From contig CAYSMC010000033.1 of assembly GCA_964432115.1 (NCBI GenBank), positions 1-64,000 of the forward strand: DNA of 64,000 bases. The letters are read 5' to 3'. The position numbers and the translations under genes were made by a program. Below are positions 26,936 to 35,867 of the stretch, in pieces. Position 1 is the first letter of the stretch, and the number at the start of each line of letters is the position of its first letter. This DNA comes from JAAZKO01 sp964432115. Its GTDB lineage: Bacteria; Patescibacteriota; Microgenomatia; UBA1400; PJMF01. Under the pieces are notes generated by a model. The model ran no database searches and had not been told where the DNA came from. It saw only the letters and a list, made by a program, of their open reading frames with translations.

Positions 26936-28099
26936 ATGAGAGATGATTTTGCCCAAGCTTTAGCCAATTTTCACTATGATTTGCCTAAGAACAAAATTGC
27001 CAATCAGCCCCTAGTAAAAAGAGATCAGTCTAAGCTTTTAGTACTTGATCGGCAAACCGGTTTATTGAGTGATTATCAATTTTTTCAATTAGACCAGCTT
27101 TTAACTGATCAAGATGTTTTAGTGCTTAATGAAAGTAAAGTTTTTCCAGCTCGGCTTTTAGGTAAAAAAGATACGGGTGGAAAAGTTGAATTGTTGTTAT
27201 TAAAACAAATAGCTAGTGATAGTTGGCAAGCGATTAGTAAACCATCACTCAAATTAAAGCAACAGTTGTATTTTCCTCCACGAAATTATTTATCAGAGGA
27301 CAATCTAGATTTAGAAGATTTACTACAAGCAACAGTTGTTGTTTGCAGTGATAGTTCTGCTCAAGTTGAAATTAAGTTTAATCGTGATGATGAAGGCTTA
27401 TGGCAAGCAATTGAAAATTGTGGTTATACCCCATTGCCACCATATATCAAAAATCAACAAAATGAAGATCTGCGTCGTCAAGAATATCAAACTGTTTATG
27501 CAAAACATCTTGGTTCAGCTGCTGCCCCGACAGCAGGTCTACATTTTACCAAACAATTAATACAAAAAATAAAAAATAAAGGAGTGCAAATTGAAAAGAT
27601 TGATTTAGCTGTAGGTTTGGGTACTTTTGCCAAATTAACGAGAGATAAATGGCAGAGTCAAACTCTCCATCAGGAATATTATCAAATTCAAAACGAAGTT
27701 GCTAAGCGCTTAATTAGAGCCAAAAAAACTGGTAAACGAATTATGGCGGTTGGGACGACTACGGCTCGCGCTTTAGAAAGTGCATTGATTAATATTGAAA
27801 AAGTTGAAAAAAAATCAGTCAAACCTAAAAAAAATTCTTTATTACTAAAAAGTGGTCAACAAAGTACCAATCTTTTCATTAATCCACCATACAAATTTCA
27901 GATGGTTGATGCTTTAATTACTAATTTTCATTTACCTGAATCAAGTTTGTTAATGATGGTCTCAGCATTTACTAGTCAACCTAATTCGCCTTTTATTTTT
28001 GAAAATTTTATTCAATCTGCGTTGGGCAAAGCTTATCAGCACGCCATACACGCTGATTATCGATTTTTTAGTTTTGGCGACGCGATGTTGATTGTTTGA
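26936..28099 (+). CDS. queA: S-adenosylmethionine:tRNA ribosyltransferase-isomerase
   Basis: A 387-residue enzyme that builds epoxyqueuosine on the wobble base of GUN tRNAs. Characteristic blocks are LPKNKIANQPL, VLVLNESKVFPARL, GCGYTPLPPYI-like (NCGYTPLPPYI), HLGSAAAPTAGLHFT (with the DLAVGLGTF block after it), VGTTTARALES and the C-terminal DYRFFSFGDAMLI. It has full length and the gene ends in TGA. No other queuosine genes are in view, so precursor salvage is possible. It leads a run of housekeeping genes on the plus strand. Confidence 0.93.
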   Translation: MRDDFAQALANFHYDLPKNKIANQPLVKRDQSKLLVLDRQTGLLSDYQFFQLDQLLTDQDVLVLNESKVFPARLLGKKDTGGKVELLLLKQIASDSWQAISKPSLKLKQQLYFPPRNYLSEDNLDLEDLLQATVVVCSDSSAQVEIKFNRDDEGLWQAIENCGYTPLPPYIKNQQNEDLRRQEYQTVYAKHLGSAAAPTAGLHFTKQLIQKIKNKGVQIEKIDLAVGLGTFAKLTRDKWQSQTLHQEYYQIQNEVAKRLIRAKKTGKRIMAVGTTTARALESALINIEKVEKKSVKPKKNSLLLKSGQQSTNLFINPPYKFQMVDALITNFHLPESSLLMMVSAFTSQPNSPFIFENFIQSALGKAYQHAIHADYRFFSFGDAMLIV

Positions 28100-28126
28100 A
28101 CTTTTCTTGCTAGGCTGATCAGGAGC

Positions 28127-29320
28127 ATGTCAAAGACTGAAAAGCAACAACTGAATTTATCTGAAGATAAAAAACTTGTTTTAAAGCAAATTTTGCACTG
28201 GTTAGAATTTAAAAGCAATAAACAACAATATTTAACAGTGGGCGGTTATGCGGGAACTGGTAAAACCACTTTAATAGCTGTTTTGCGACGCTTACTTTAT
28301 AAAAAAAATCCTAAATTAAAAGTGGCTTTTGCTGCTTTTACTGGTAAAGCCACTCGAGTTTTACAAAATTATTTAACCGAATTTGATTTACTTTATAAGC
28401 AGGATTCTGTTAGCACCATTCATTCTTTAATTTATAGTGTAGTGGAAAATGAGCAGCAGCAAATTATTGCTTGGCGCAAAAAAGATCGTTTAAAAACGGA
28501 TCTAATTATTATTGATGAAGCATCCATGTTGGATCAGGAAATTTGGTTAGATCTTTTATCATATCGCATTCCAATTTTAGCTGTTGGTGATCATGGGCAA
28601 TTACCACCAATTCATGGTTATTTTAATTTGATGAAGGAACCAATGTTGCGTTTGGAGAGTATTCATCGTCAAGAGATTAATAACCCCATCATTGATGTGT
28701 CAATTTTGGCAAGAACTAAAGGTAGCATTCCGGTTGCTAGTTATGGTCGAAAAGTAAAAAAATTATTAAAGACTGATCCAGAAACAGCCGAGCAAGTAGA
28801 AAATTATTTACAAATGGCAGATGAAGAAACTTTAATTGTGTGTGCTTATAACAATACTAGATTAAAACTTAATCAATATTTGCGTTCTCTAAAGGGTTTT
28901 GAAGAAGAAGACCCCCAAGCTGGTGACCGAGTGATTTGTTTGCGCAACAATCACCAGAAACAAATTTATAACGGTATGTTGGGTACTATTGATCGAATTA
29001 GACGAATAGATAAAAATTTTTTTGAACTAATTGTTGATTTTGATGATCAAAATATGACTTATGAGGGTCTGGCAGTAGCTAAACAGTTTAATAGTCCTCA
29101 AACGATTAGTTTTAATAGTCAAGATAGACAATTGTTAAAAAAGGCTGATCTTTTTGATTTTGCCTATGCTCTAACGGTGCATAAGGCCCAAGGCAGCCAG
29201 GCTAAGCGAGTTATTGTGTTTGAAGAGCGATTTAAACAGATGAATGATGAAGATTGGCGACGTTGGTTGTATACAGCTGTCACTCGCGCCGAGGAAGAAT
29301 TAATTATTATTGGTGATTAA
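28127..29320 (+). CDS. RecD/Dda-like SF1B helicase
   Basis: A 397-residue ATP-dependent DNA helicase. Motif I is GYAGTGKTT (about 43-51), Ia AFTGKATRVL, II IIDEASM, III VGDHGQLPP, and the C-terminal motifs include FAYALTVHKAQGSQ and YTAVTRAEEELI. The compact size and order match the Dda/RecD2-type minimal 5'-3' helicases. No nuclease domain is attached. It lies 27 bases after queA. Confidence 0.87.
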   Translation: MSKTEKQQLNLSEDKKLVLKQILHWLEFKSNKQQYLTVGGYAGTGKTTLIAVLRRLLYKKNPKLKVAFAAFTGKATRVLQNYLTEFDLLYKQDSVSTIHSLIYSVVENEQQQIIAWRKKDRLKTDLIIIDEASMLDQEIWLDLLSYRIPILAVGDHGQLPPIHGYFNLMKEPMLRLESIHRQEINNPIIDVSILARTKGSIPVASYGRKVKKLLKTDPETAEQVENYLQMADEETLIVCAYNNTRLKLNQYLRSLKGFEEEDPQAGDRVICLRNNHQKQIYNGMLGTIDRIRRIDKNFFELIVDFDDQNMTYEGLAVAKQFNSPQTISFNSQDRQLLKKADLFDFAYALTVHKAQGSQAKRVIVFEERFKQMNDEDWRRWLYTAVTRAEEELIIIGD

Positions 29321-29387
29321 ATTATTAATATTTAATTAAATATAACAAATTTTTTAATGATTTAACGTATATAATTAACAAAGATTT

Positions 29388-30140
29388 ATGAGTGTGCGGA
29401 TCAACAAATTACTAGCCGATTTAGGTTTAAGTTCTCGTCGAGGGGCCGATCTGTTAGTTGTTGCGGGTAAAGTCAAAATTAATGGTCGTAAGGCAAAATT
29501 AGGAGAAAAAGTGAATTTAGCCAAAGATAAACTAGTGGTGAATGGTGAACTAATTAATCAACAATTATTACAAACAACAATCGATAGAGACAATTATGAA
29601 TATTGGTTGTTAAATAAACCACCAGCAGTAATTTCAGCAATTAGTGATCCGGCCAATCGTCCAACAGTTATTAATTATCTAAAAAATAAAACTCAAGCTC
29701 GGTTGTATCCGGTGGGACGTCTTGACTATGATTCGGAGGGTTTGTTATTGATGACAAACGATGGTGAATTAACTTATTGTTTAACTCACCCCAAATATCA
29801 AGTAGAAAAAGAGTATTTAGTTGATGCTAGGGGAATTTTTAATCAAAATAAAATTATTAGATTAGAAAATGGAGTGCTGTTGGCTGGCAAAAGAGCTAAA
29901 GTGGATCAAGTTGAATTGTTAAACAAAGAAGGTCGAAATTTGCAATTAAAGTTTGTTCTTCACGAGGGGCGCAAACGCGAGGTTCGCCGACTATGTGCTA
30001 AAGTTGGTTGGGAGGTGCAGCGTTTGGTGAGAGTGCGTTTGGGTAATTTGCAATTAGGCAATTTGCAAGCTGGAACAGTGCGAAAATTAACCGAGCAGGA
30101 AATCACAGAATTAAAAAACAGTGTCAAATTAGAAAAATAA
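29388..30140 (+). CDS. Pseudouridine synthase, RsuA/RluB family
   Basis: The protein of 250 residues has an N-terminal S4 RNA-binding domain (RINKLLADLGLSSRRGADLLV, about 4-60) and a catalytic domain with VGRLDYDSEGLLLMTNDGEL, which contains the catalytic Asp of GRLD, and HEGRKREVRRL. The family modifies uridines in 16S or 23S rRNA. The S4 opening and VGRLDYDSEGLL favour RluB/RsuA over tRNA enzymes. TATAAT at 29370-29375 precedes the ATG by 12 bases, so the leader is very short. Confidence 0.9.
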   Translation: MSVRINKLLADLGLSSRRGADLLVVAGKVKINGRKAKLGEKVNLAKDKLVVNGELINQQLLQTTIDRDNYEYWLLNKPPAVISAISDPANRPTVINYLKNKTQARLYPVGRLDYDSEGLLLMTNDGELTYCLTHPKYQVEKEYLVDARGIFNQNKIIRLENGVLLAGKRAKVDQVELLNKEGRNLQLKFVLHEGRKREVRRLCAKVGWEVQRLVRVRLGNLQLGNLQAGTVRKLTEQEITELKNSVKLEK

Positions 30141-30143
30141 ATA

Positions 30144-30785
30144 ATGCCAAACAATTTTAAATATTTAATTTTTGATTTTGATGGTACTTTAGCCAATACC
30201 ACAGAAATTTATTTAATAGCTTTTAATCGGATTCATGCTCGTTTTAATTTGCCAAAGATTGGCAAAAAAGACTGGAACAAGTTCCAGTCAAGCAGCATGA
30301 AAGATCTTTGTCTGGAATATAATATTGGCCCTGTTAAATTGTTAAAAATGGCTAAAGCAATTAATCAAGAATTTATTTCTTTAATTGCTCAGGCCGATTT
30401 TTATCCAGACATCAAGCAAACCCTATTTAGTTTAAAGAAAAACTATCAATTGGGAATTTTAAGCTCCAATGAGTTAAGCAATATTGAACGATTTTTTACT
30501 GATAAGAATTTATCCTTATCTAGTATTTTTTCTTTCTGGCGTTGTGAGAAAGAATTGTTTGGTAAAGATCGAGCGCTTAAAGCTTTGATGAAGGAACAAG
30601 AGATTGATTCGACGCAAATATTATATTTTGGAGATCAAGTGAGAGATATCGAAGCTTGTCAACGGGTTGATGTTCAAGTTGCTGCTGTCAGTTGGGGTTT
30701 TGTTAGTGAAGAGCTGTTGGCTAGTGCTAAACCCAATTATTTACTTAATCAACCCAGCGAGATAATGGATTTATTAGCTGTCTAG
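30144..30785 (+). CDS. HAD-superfamily hydrolase (phosphoglycolate phosphatase-like)
   Basis: The 213-residue product has HAD motif I FDFDGTLANT (nucleophile Asp, about residues 10-12), motif II in LGILSSN, a motif III Lys in the FGKDRALK segment and motif IV YFGDQVRDIEA. The helical cap after motif I is of the C1 type, as in phosphoglycolate phosphatase and pyrophosphatase PpaX. The substrate cannot be assigned. It starts 3 bases after the pseudouridine synthase stop. Confidence 0.85.
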   Translation: MPNNFKYLIFDFDGTLANTTEIYLIAFNRIHARFNLPKIGKKDWNKFQSSSMKDLCLEYNIGPVKLLKMAKAINQEFISLIAQADFYPDIKQTLFSLKKNYQLGILSSNELSNIERFFTDKNLSLSSIFSFWRCEKELFGKDRALKALMKEQEIDSTQILYFGDQVRDIEACQRVDVQVAAVSWGFVSEELLASAKPNYLLNQPSEIMDLLAV

Positions 30786-30839
30786 CTGTTAATTTTTCAG
30801 TTACAAGAGTATAATCATACTTTTGATTTTAGGAAATTC

Positions 30840-32699
30840 ATGCAAATTCGTAATGTTGCTATTATTGCTCATGTTGATCATGGCAAAACCACTTTAATTG
30901 ATGGGATGCTTAAGCAAACCCATGCTTTTCGTGATAATCAAGCAGAAATGTCTCAGGAGACGATTTTAGATAGTAATGATCTGGAACGAGAAAAAGGCAT
31001 TACTATTTTAGCTAAAAATACTTCCATTAATTATCGAAGTAAAGCTGGTGAAGAAGTTAAGATCAATATTATTGATACTCCAGGACATGCAGATTTTGCT
31101 GGTGAGGTGGAGCGAGTAATTAGTATGGCTGATGGAGCCATTTTATTGGTTGATGCGGCAGAAGGGCCTTTACCTCAAACTAAATTTGTTCTCCAGCAAG
31201 CAATTAAACAAAAAATACCAATTATTGTTTTAATTAATAAAATTGATCGTCGAGATAGTGAACCACAGCGGGTTTTAAATCAGGTTGAAGAGTTGTTTTT
31301 AAGTTTAGCTGACGACAGTGCTCAACTGGATTTTCCCGTTTTATATTCAGTTGGCAGAATGGGTAAAATTTGGTCAGAATTACCTGAAAAGAATCAGGCC
31401 GAATTTTTAAGTAAAGAAAATGGTAATTTACAACCCTTGTTTGAAGAAATTATTCACACTATTCCTGCTCCACAAACTAATTCACAAAAGCCGTTTAAAA
31501 TGCAAGTATCAACTCTTGATTTTGATTCATATAAGGGCATTTATGCTATTGGCAAAGTTACACAAGGATTAGTTAAAAGTGGTCAGCGCTTAATTATTTT
31601 ACAAGAACAAGAAAAAGTGGGTGAAATGACTGTTGCTCATTTAATGGAGAGCGCTGGTTTAGAAAAAAAAGAGATTCAACAATCACGACCAGGAGATATT
31701 ATCGCTATTACTGGAGCAGACAAGATTGCTATTGGTCAAACATTGGCAGCTTTAGGTGAAACTGAGGGTTTCCCAATGATCAAAATTACCGAACCAACGC
31801 TTAAAATTCAAATTGCCGCTAATAGTTCCCCTTTTGTTGGCAGGGAAAGTGAATTTTGCACAGTTCGTCAGTTGGCTGAACGACTCAAACGTGAACAAAA
31901 AACTAATTTGGGTTTGCGTATTGAGCAGAAAGAGGGAGGTATTTTTATTGTAGCGGGACGAGGTGAACTACATTTGTCTATTTTAATTGAAACAATGCGT
32001 CGTGAGGGTTATGAAATGGAAGTTGGTCGTCCTCAAGTTATTTTTAAAGAAATTGATGGAGTTAAGCAAGAACCAGTTGAAGAATTAGTTGTTGAAATTG
32101 AACAGGATTATGTGGGAATTATCACTGAAGAATTGGGGAAACGTCATGCCCAATTGCAAAGTAGCGTCACTAATCATAGGGGTGTGAGCCGAATGGTTTA
32201 TCAAATTACTAGCCGCAACCTTCTTGGTTTTCGTAGCGAAATTTTAACTAAAACTAAAGGCAATGGTTTATTTACCAGTTCTTTCTTACATTATGCTCCC
32301 CTGCAAGATAAAAGATTAAAATTAAGAAATGGAGCCCTGATTGCTACTGAAACTGGCATGGTTACTGCTTATGCCTTAGAAAGTGTTCAGCAGCGAGGAA
32401 AAACCTTTGTTATTCCTGGTGAACAGGTTTATGAAGGACAAATAGTTGGTTTGTGCAAGCAAAAAGGCGATTTAGAGGTAAACGTCTGTAAAAGTAAAAA
32501 ATTAACTAATTTTCGTTCTAATGCAGAAGTAATGATAGTGCTCAATACTAGAATCGATTTAAGTCTTGAGCAATCTCTAGATTTTATTGAAAATGATGAA
32601 TTGCTTGAAGTTACTCCGCAAAATCTTCGTTTACGTAAGCGTTATTTAAACAAATTAGAACGTAGTAAAAAAACCACCCAAAGAATTAAGAATTGTTAA
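30840..32699 (+). CDS. typA: Ribosome-associated GTPase TypA/BipA
   Basis: A 619-residue translational GTPase involved in ribosome assembly and stress responses. G1 is AHVDHGKTT (about 10-18), G2 lies in REKGITI, G3 is DTPGHADF, G4 is NKID and G5 is the LYSVGRMG region, where the family usually has SA. The C-terminal half has the EF-G-like domains and the BipA-specific RGVSRMVYQITSRNLLGFRSEILTKTKG block. TATAAT at 30810-30815 gives a leader of about 18 bases with an AGGA. Confidence 0.93.
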   Translation: MQIRNVAIIAHVDHGKTTLIDGMLKQTHAFRDNQAEMSQETILDSNDLEREKGITILAKNTSINYRSKAGEEVKINIIDTPGHADFAGEVERVISMADGAILLVDAAEGPLPQTKFVLQQAIKQKIPIIVLINKIDRRDSEPQRVLNQVEELFLSLADDSAQLDFPVLYSVGRMGKIWSELPEKNQAEFLSKENGNLQPLFEEIIHTIPAPQTNSQKPFKMQVSTLDFDSYKGIYAIGKVTQGLVKSGQRLIILQEQEKVGEMTVAHLMESAGLEKKEIQQSRPGDIIAITGADKIAIGQTLAALGETEGFPMIKITEPTLKIQIAANSSPFVGRESEFCTVRQLAERLKREQKTNLGLRIEQKEGGIFIVAGRGELHLSILIETMRREGYEMEVGRPQVIFKEIDGVKQEPVEELVVEIEQDYVGIITEELGKRHAQLQSSVTNHRGVSRMVYQITSRNLLGFRSEILTKTKGNGLFTSSFLHYAPLQDKRLKLRNGALIATETGMVTAYALESVQQRGKTFVIPGEQVYEGQIVGLCKQKGDLEVNVCKSKKLTNFRSNAEVMIVLNTRIDLSLEQSLDFIENDELLEVTPQNLRLRKRYLNKLERSKKTTQRIKNC

Positions 32700-32721
32700 C
32701 AATGAGTGTTAAAATAGAGCT

Positions 32722-33929
32722 GTGTCTGATTTTACAGAACCGCTAGCTTCAATTTTGCGCCCCAAGAATTTAGATGAATTTGTTGGTCAAAATCATTTGG
32801 TGGGTCAAGGTAAACCTCTAAGCGCCATGATTGCTTTGGGCGCACCTTTTTCTTTAATTTTTTGGGGACCTCCTGGAGTTGGTAAAACCACTTTGGCTAA
32901 AATTATTGCTAGGGAAACGGGTCGTTCATTTATCGAATTATCTGCTGTTTCTGCCAGCAAAGCTGATGTTAAAAAAGTGCTGGATCAAACAAGAGAACAA
33001 AAGACTTTATTAGAATCTTACCAAGCACCAGTTCTTTTTTTAGATGAGATTCATCGCTTTAATAAAGCTCAACAAGATTTTTTATTGCCCAGTGTGGAAA
33101 GTGGCCAAATAGTATTAATTGGTGCCACCACGGAGAATCCGTCCTTTGAAGTGATTGCTCCTTTATTATCCAGAATGAGAGTGTTTGTTTTACATCCCCT
33201 CAAAAATGAAGAACTAGTTTTAATCATTGATAAAGCACTCAAACTTTTAAAAATAAAAAAAATTGCCAAGTCAAGTCAAGAGTTTTTATTAAACTATGCC
33301 GATGGTGATGCTCGTAAATTATTAACCATCATCGATAATGCTTACGCTCTTTATGGGGATTTAAAATTAACTTCACTAAAAAATGCTTTGCAGTCTAAGC
33401 AAATTCTTTACGATAAAAAAGGCGACGAACACTACAACATTATTAGTGCTTTTATTAAAAGCTTACGAGCTAGCGATGTCGATGCAGCCTTATATTATTT
33501 AGCCAGAATGGTCAAGGCTGGAGAAGATCCTAAATTTATTGCCAGGAGAATGGTGATTTTTGCTAGTGAAGACGTGGGTATGGCTCAACCAACAGCTTTG
33601 GTAGTGGCTAATGAAGTGTTCGAAGCAGTGATGAAAATTGGTTATCCAGAAGCCCAAATTAGTTTGGCTCACGGCGTGGTTTATTTAGCTTTAGCTAAAA
33701 AGATCGCAGTGCTTATGATGCTTATTTCAAAGCGCTGGCAGATGTAGAAAAATATGGCAATTTGTCCATCCCGTTTAAATTGCGCAATGCGCCCACAAAA
33801 TTAATGAAAAATTTAAAATATGGTGAAGGCTATGTTATGTATAAACCAGGAAAAGATCAAAGAGAAGAAAGTTATTTACCCGATAAAATTAAAGGAAAAA
33901 GATATTATCAAAGTAAATCGAAAGGTTAA
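32722..33929 (+). CDS. rarA: Replication-associated recombination protein RarA (MgsA), frameshifted near the C-terminus
   Basis: AAA+ ATPase that acts at stalled replication forks. The start is GTG at 32722, six bases after TAAAAT. Walker A is GPPGVGKTT, Walker B FLDEIHRF and sensor 1 GATTENPS. After LALAKK the frame breaks at a five-A run (33697-33701). The following bases in the next frame encode the rest of the family's conserved end, with LRNAPTKLMKNL and KGKRYY, up to TAA at 33927-33929. One extra A would restore about 402 residues. It could be a sequencing error, a real mutation or slippage. The uncorrected frame stops at 33745-33747. Confidence 0.88.
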
Positions 33930-33930
33930 A

Positions 33931-34668
33931 ATGTCTGATCAAAATTTACAAAATTGTTGTTTAAACTGTCAATGCCAGGTTTGTAAGCATTCTGCTGGTA
34001 ATGGTGCGAATAGCGTTTCAAGCTTTCCCCTAATTGGTGATAAGTTTCCTGATTTAGAAGCTCATAGCACTCATGGTCGTTTATCTTTCCCCAAAGATTT
34101 AATGGGCAAATGGACAGTGTTGTTTAGTCATCCAGCAGATTTTACTCCGGTCTGTACCACTGAATTTGTATCTTTTGCTAAATACGCTCCCCAATTTAAA
34201 AAAATTAATACTCAGCTAATAGGTCTATCAATTGATCAAGTTTTTTCTCACATTAAATGGGTGGAATGGATCCAGGAAAATTTAGATATTAAGATTCCCT
34301 TTCCTATCATTTCAGATAATACTGGTCGAGTGGGCAAGCGCCTCGGCATGATTCATGAAAAACAAGGGACAGATACAGTGCGAGCAGTATTTGTGATGGA
34401 CGACAAAGCAGTTATTCGTTTGATTCTCTATTATCCTCAAGAAGTGGGACGCAACATGGCAGAAATTTTGCGGGCAGTTAAGGCCCTGCAGTTTTCCACC
34501 GCTAATAAAGTAGCGATGCCGGCCAACTGGCCTGAAAACGAATTGGTAGGTGATCATGTTATTGTGCCACCAGCTAAGACTGAAGTTGAGGCCAAAGCCA
34601 GAGCGGGTAAAAGAGATTGTTATGATTGGTGGTTTTGTCATAAAAAGGTAGTAGCCAAGAAAAAATAA
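33931..34668 (+). CDS. Peroxiredoxin, Prx6/archaeal-TPx type, with Cys-rich N-terminal extension
   Basis: A 245-residue thiol peroxidase. The start at 33931 directly follows the rarA stop. The frame is open further upstream, but those bases encode the end of rarA. Peroxidatic Cys75 lies in DFTPVCTTEF, and SDNTGRVGKRLGM, VRAVFVMDD and VPPAKTEVEA are typical. The C-terminal CYDWWFC matches the extra Cys pair of archaeal thioredoxin peroxidases. Unusual is the N-terminus CCLNCQCQVC (five Cys in residues 9-18), which could bind metal or serve as a resolving site. Reduction by the thioredoxin encoded at 61.5 kb is possible. Confidence 0.9.
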   Translation: MSDQNLQNCCLNCQCQVCKHSAGNGANSVSSFPLIGDKFPDLEAHSTHGRLSFPKDLMGKWTVLFSHPADFTPVCTTEFVSFAKYAPQFKKINTQLIGLSIDQVFSHIKWVEWIQENLDIKIPFPIISDNTGRVGKRLGMIHEKQGTDTVRAVFVMDDKAVIRLILYYPQEVGRNMAEILRAVKALQFSTANKVAMPANWPENELVGDHVIVPPAKTEVEAKARAGKRDCYDWWFCHKKVVAKKK

Positions 34669-34717
34669 TTTCATTTGTTCTAATTTTTAAACTAGCTTAT
34701 AATAACAACTTGAGTGC

Positions 34718-34791
34718 GCGCCCATAGCTCAGCTGGATAGAGCGTTTGTTTGCGGAACAAAAGGCCAGAGGTTCGAATCCCCTTGGGCGCA
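34718..34791 (+). tRNA. tRNA-Arg (anticodon GCG)
   Basis: Cloverleaf of 74 bases. The acceptor GCGCCCA pairs with TGGGCGC, the D-arm stem is GCTC/GAGC, the anticodon stem is TTTGT/ACAAA around loop TTGCGGA, and the T-loop is TTCGAAT. The loop gives anticodon GCG, reading CGC and CGT. CCA is not encoded. One A-C mismatch sits in the T stem. TATAAT at 34698-34703 is its likely -10. Confidence 0.9.
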
Positions 34792-34880
34792 CAGTTTATT
34801 TCATAATTTGCTAATTTAGTTTCAACTATGTAATTTTTAATAAAATGGTTTTTTTAATTAAGCTGGGTTAAAATAGACAA

Positions 34881-35078
34881 ATGACACCCAGAGAACATAA
34901 TGATTCTTTTTTAGCTGGTCTTTTACGAAAAAAAGCCGCAGTAGAAGAAATAGAAAATGAAACTGGAGCTAATGTAAATTCAGCCCTTAAGGAAGTTGAT
35001 CGGCAAATTAGTCAGTGCTTATCTGGTGGTAACCCGATTAAAGGTAAAGGAGTGACTAAATCTGGAGAGTTAGATTAA
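34881..35078 (+). CDS. Small hypothetical protein
   Basis: A 65-residue polar protein, helical in its first 45 residues (LLRKKAAVEEIENETGA) with a Gly/Lys-rich tail. No family is recognised. The support for its being real is a TAAAAT at 34869-34874 exactly six bases before the ATG, the arrangement used by many genes here, and its fit between two tRNA genes without overlap. Confidence 0.5.
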   Translation: MTPREHNDSFLAGLLRKKAAVEEIENETGANVNSALKEVDRQISQCLSGGNPIKGKGVTKSGELD

Positions 35079-35083
35079 AGCTA

Positions 35084-35167
35084 GGAAGGGTCGCATAGTG
35101 GCTATTGCATCAGCCTCGAAAACTGACGCCTTTTTGGGCATCGCGGGTTCGAGTCCCGCCCCTTCCG
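35084..35167 (+). tRNA. tRNA-Ser (anticodon CGA)
   Basis: Class II tRNA of 84 bases. Acceptor GGAAGGG pairs with CCCTTCC. The anticodon loop CTCGAAA gives CGA. The long variable arm has a GCC/GGC stem around a T-rich loop. The T arm is GCGGG-TTCGAGT-CCCGC with discriminator G. CCA is not encoded. It ends 10 bases before the next gene. Confidence 0.9.
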
Positions 35168-35177
35168 CTCTAACTTT

Positions 35178-35843
35178 ATGAAAAAATTAATTATCTCAGA
35201 CACCCATCTTTCCAGATTTAATAAAAAACAATTTAGTTTTTTGCGTGATTTAATTAAATCTGTAGATGAGGTGATTATTAATGGTGACTTTTGGGATAGT
35301 TGGTGTATCTCTTTTGAAAAATTTGTCAATTCAAAGTGGCAACAATTATTTGATTTACTGCTTGAAAAAAACACTATTTATATTTATGGCAATCACGATC
35401 CTAAACACTTGTGTGATGAGCGTTGCTCATTATTTGCTGTGAAAACTTGTAATAGTTATCAATTTGAATTATTGGGTCAAAAATTTCATTGTGAACATGG
35501 TCATCATTTAATGACTCATTTTAACATGAGTAACTTTATTAATATTTATTATAAATTACTACATCGTCAACCCAAAGTACTTTGTTATTTAATTGCTGAA
35601 TTTGAGCGCCTACTTTTTTATGTGTTTCCCAACACCAACAGGCACTCCAAAGTTGGTCAGCACACTAATCAAATTCTTAGAAAAAATTTGCACCATAAAT
35701 ATATTAATATTTATGGTCACTCTCACTGTGCAGATTTAGATTTGGAGAATAATTTTGTTAATAGTGGTTCTATTATGTGTAAAAATGCGAGTTATGTATT
35801 GATTGATAATAAAAAAATTAGATTAGAACGCATGAGATATTAA
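35178..35843 (+). CDS. Calcineurin-like metallophosphoesterase
   Basis: The 221-residue product has the metal-site series ISDTHLS (5-11), INGDFWDSW, IYGNHD, FHCEHGHH and YGHSH. The order and the GDFWD form resemble UDP-2,3-diacylglucosamine hydrolase (LpxH)-type phosphoesterases, but no lipid A genes are in view, so another substrate is likely. There is no signal peptide, so it is predicted cytoplasmic or peripheral. It begins immediately after tRNA-Ser, probably within the same transcript. Confidence 0.82.
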   Translation: MKKLIISDTHLSRFNKKQFSFLRDLIKSVDEVIINGDFWDSWCISFEKFVNSKWQQLFDLLLEKNTIYIYGNHDPKHLCDERCSLFAVKTCNSYQFELLGQKFHCEHGHHLMTHFNMSNFINIYYKLLHRQPKVLCYLIAEFERLLFYVFPNTNRHSKVGQHTNQILRKNLHHKYINIYGHSHCADLDLENNFVNSGSIMCKNASYVLIDNKKIRLERMRY

Positions 35844-35867
35844 TTTTTTTCCGCTATAATTCTATTT

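Noticed and set aside
33820..33930. N-terminal extension of the peroxiredoxin from 33820
   Set aside because: These bases encode the conserved end of RarA in another frame; the extension is only an open shadow.
35102..35374. Minus-strand open frame of 90 codons
   Set aside because: It runs across tRNA-Ser and the metallophosphoesterase gene and includes the translated antisense of the tRNA.
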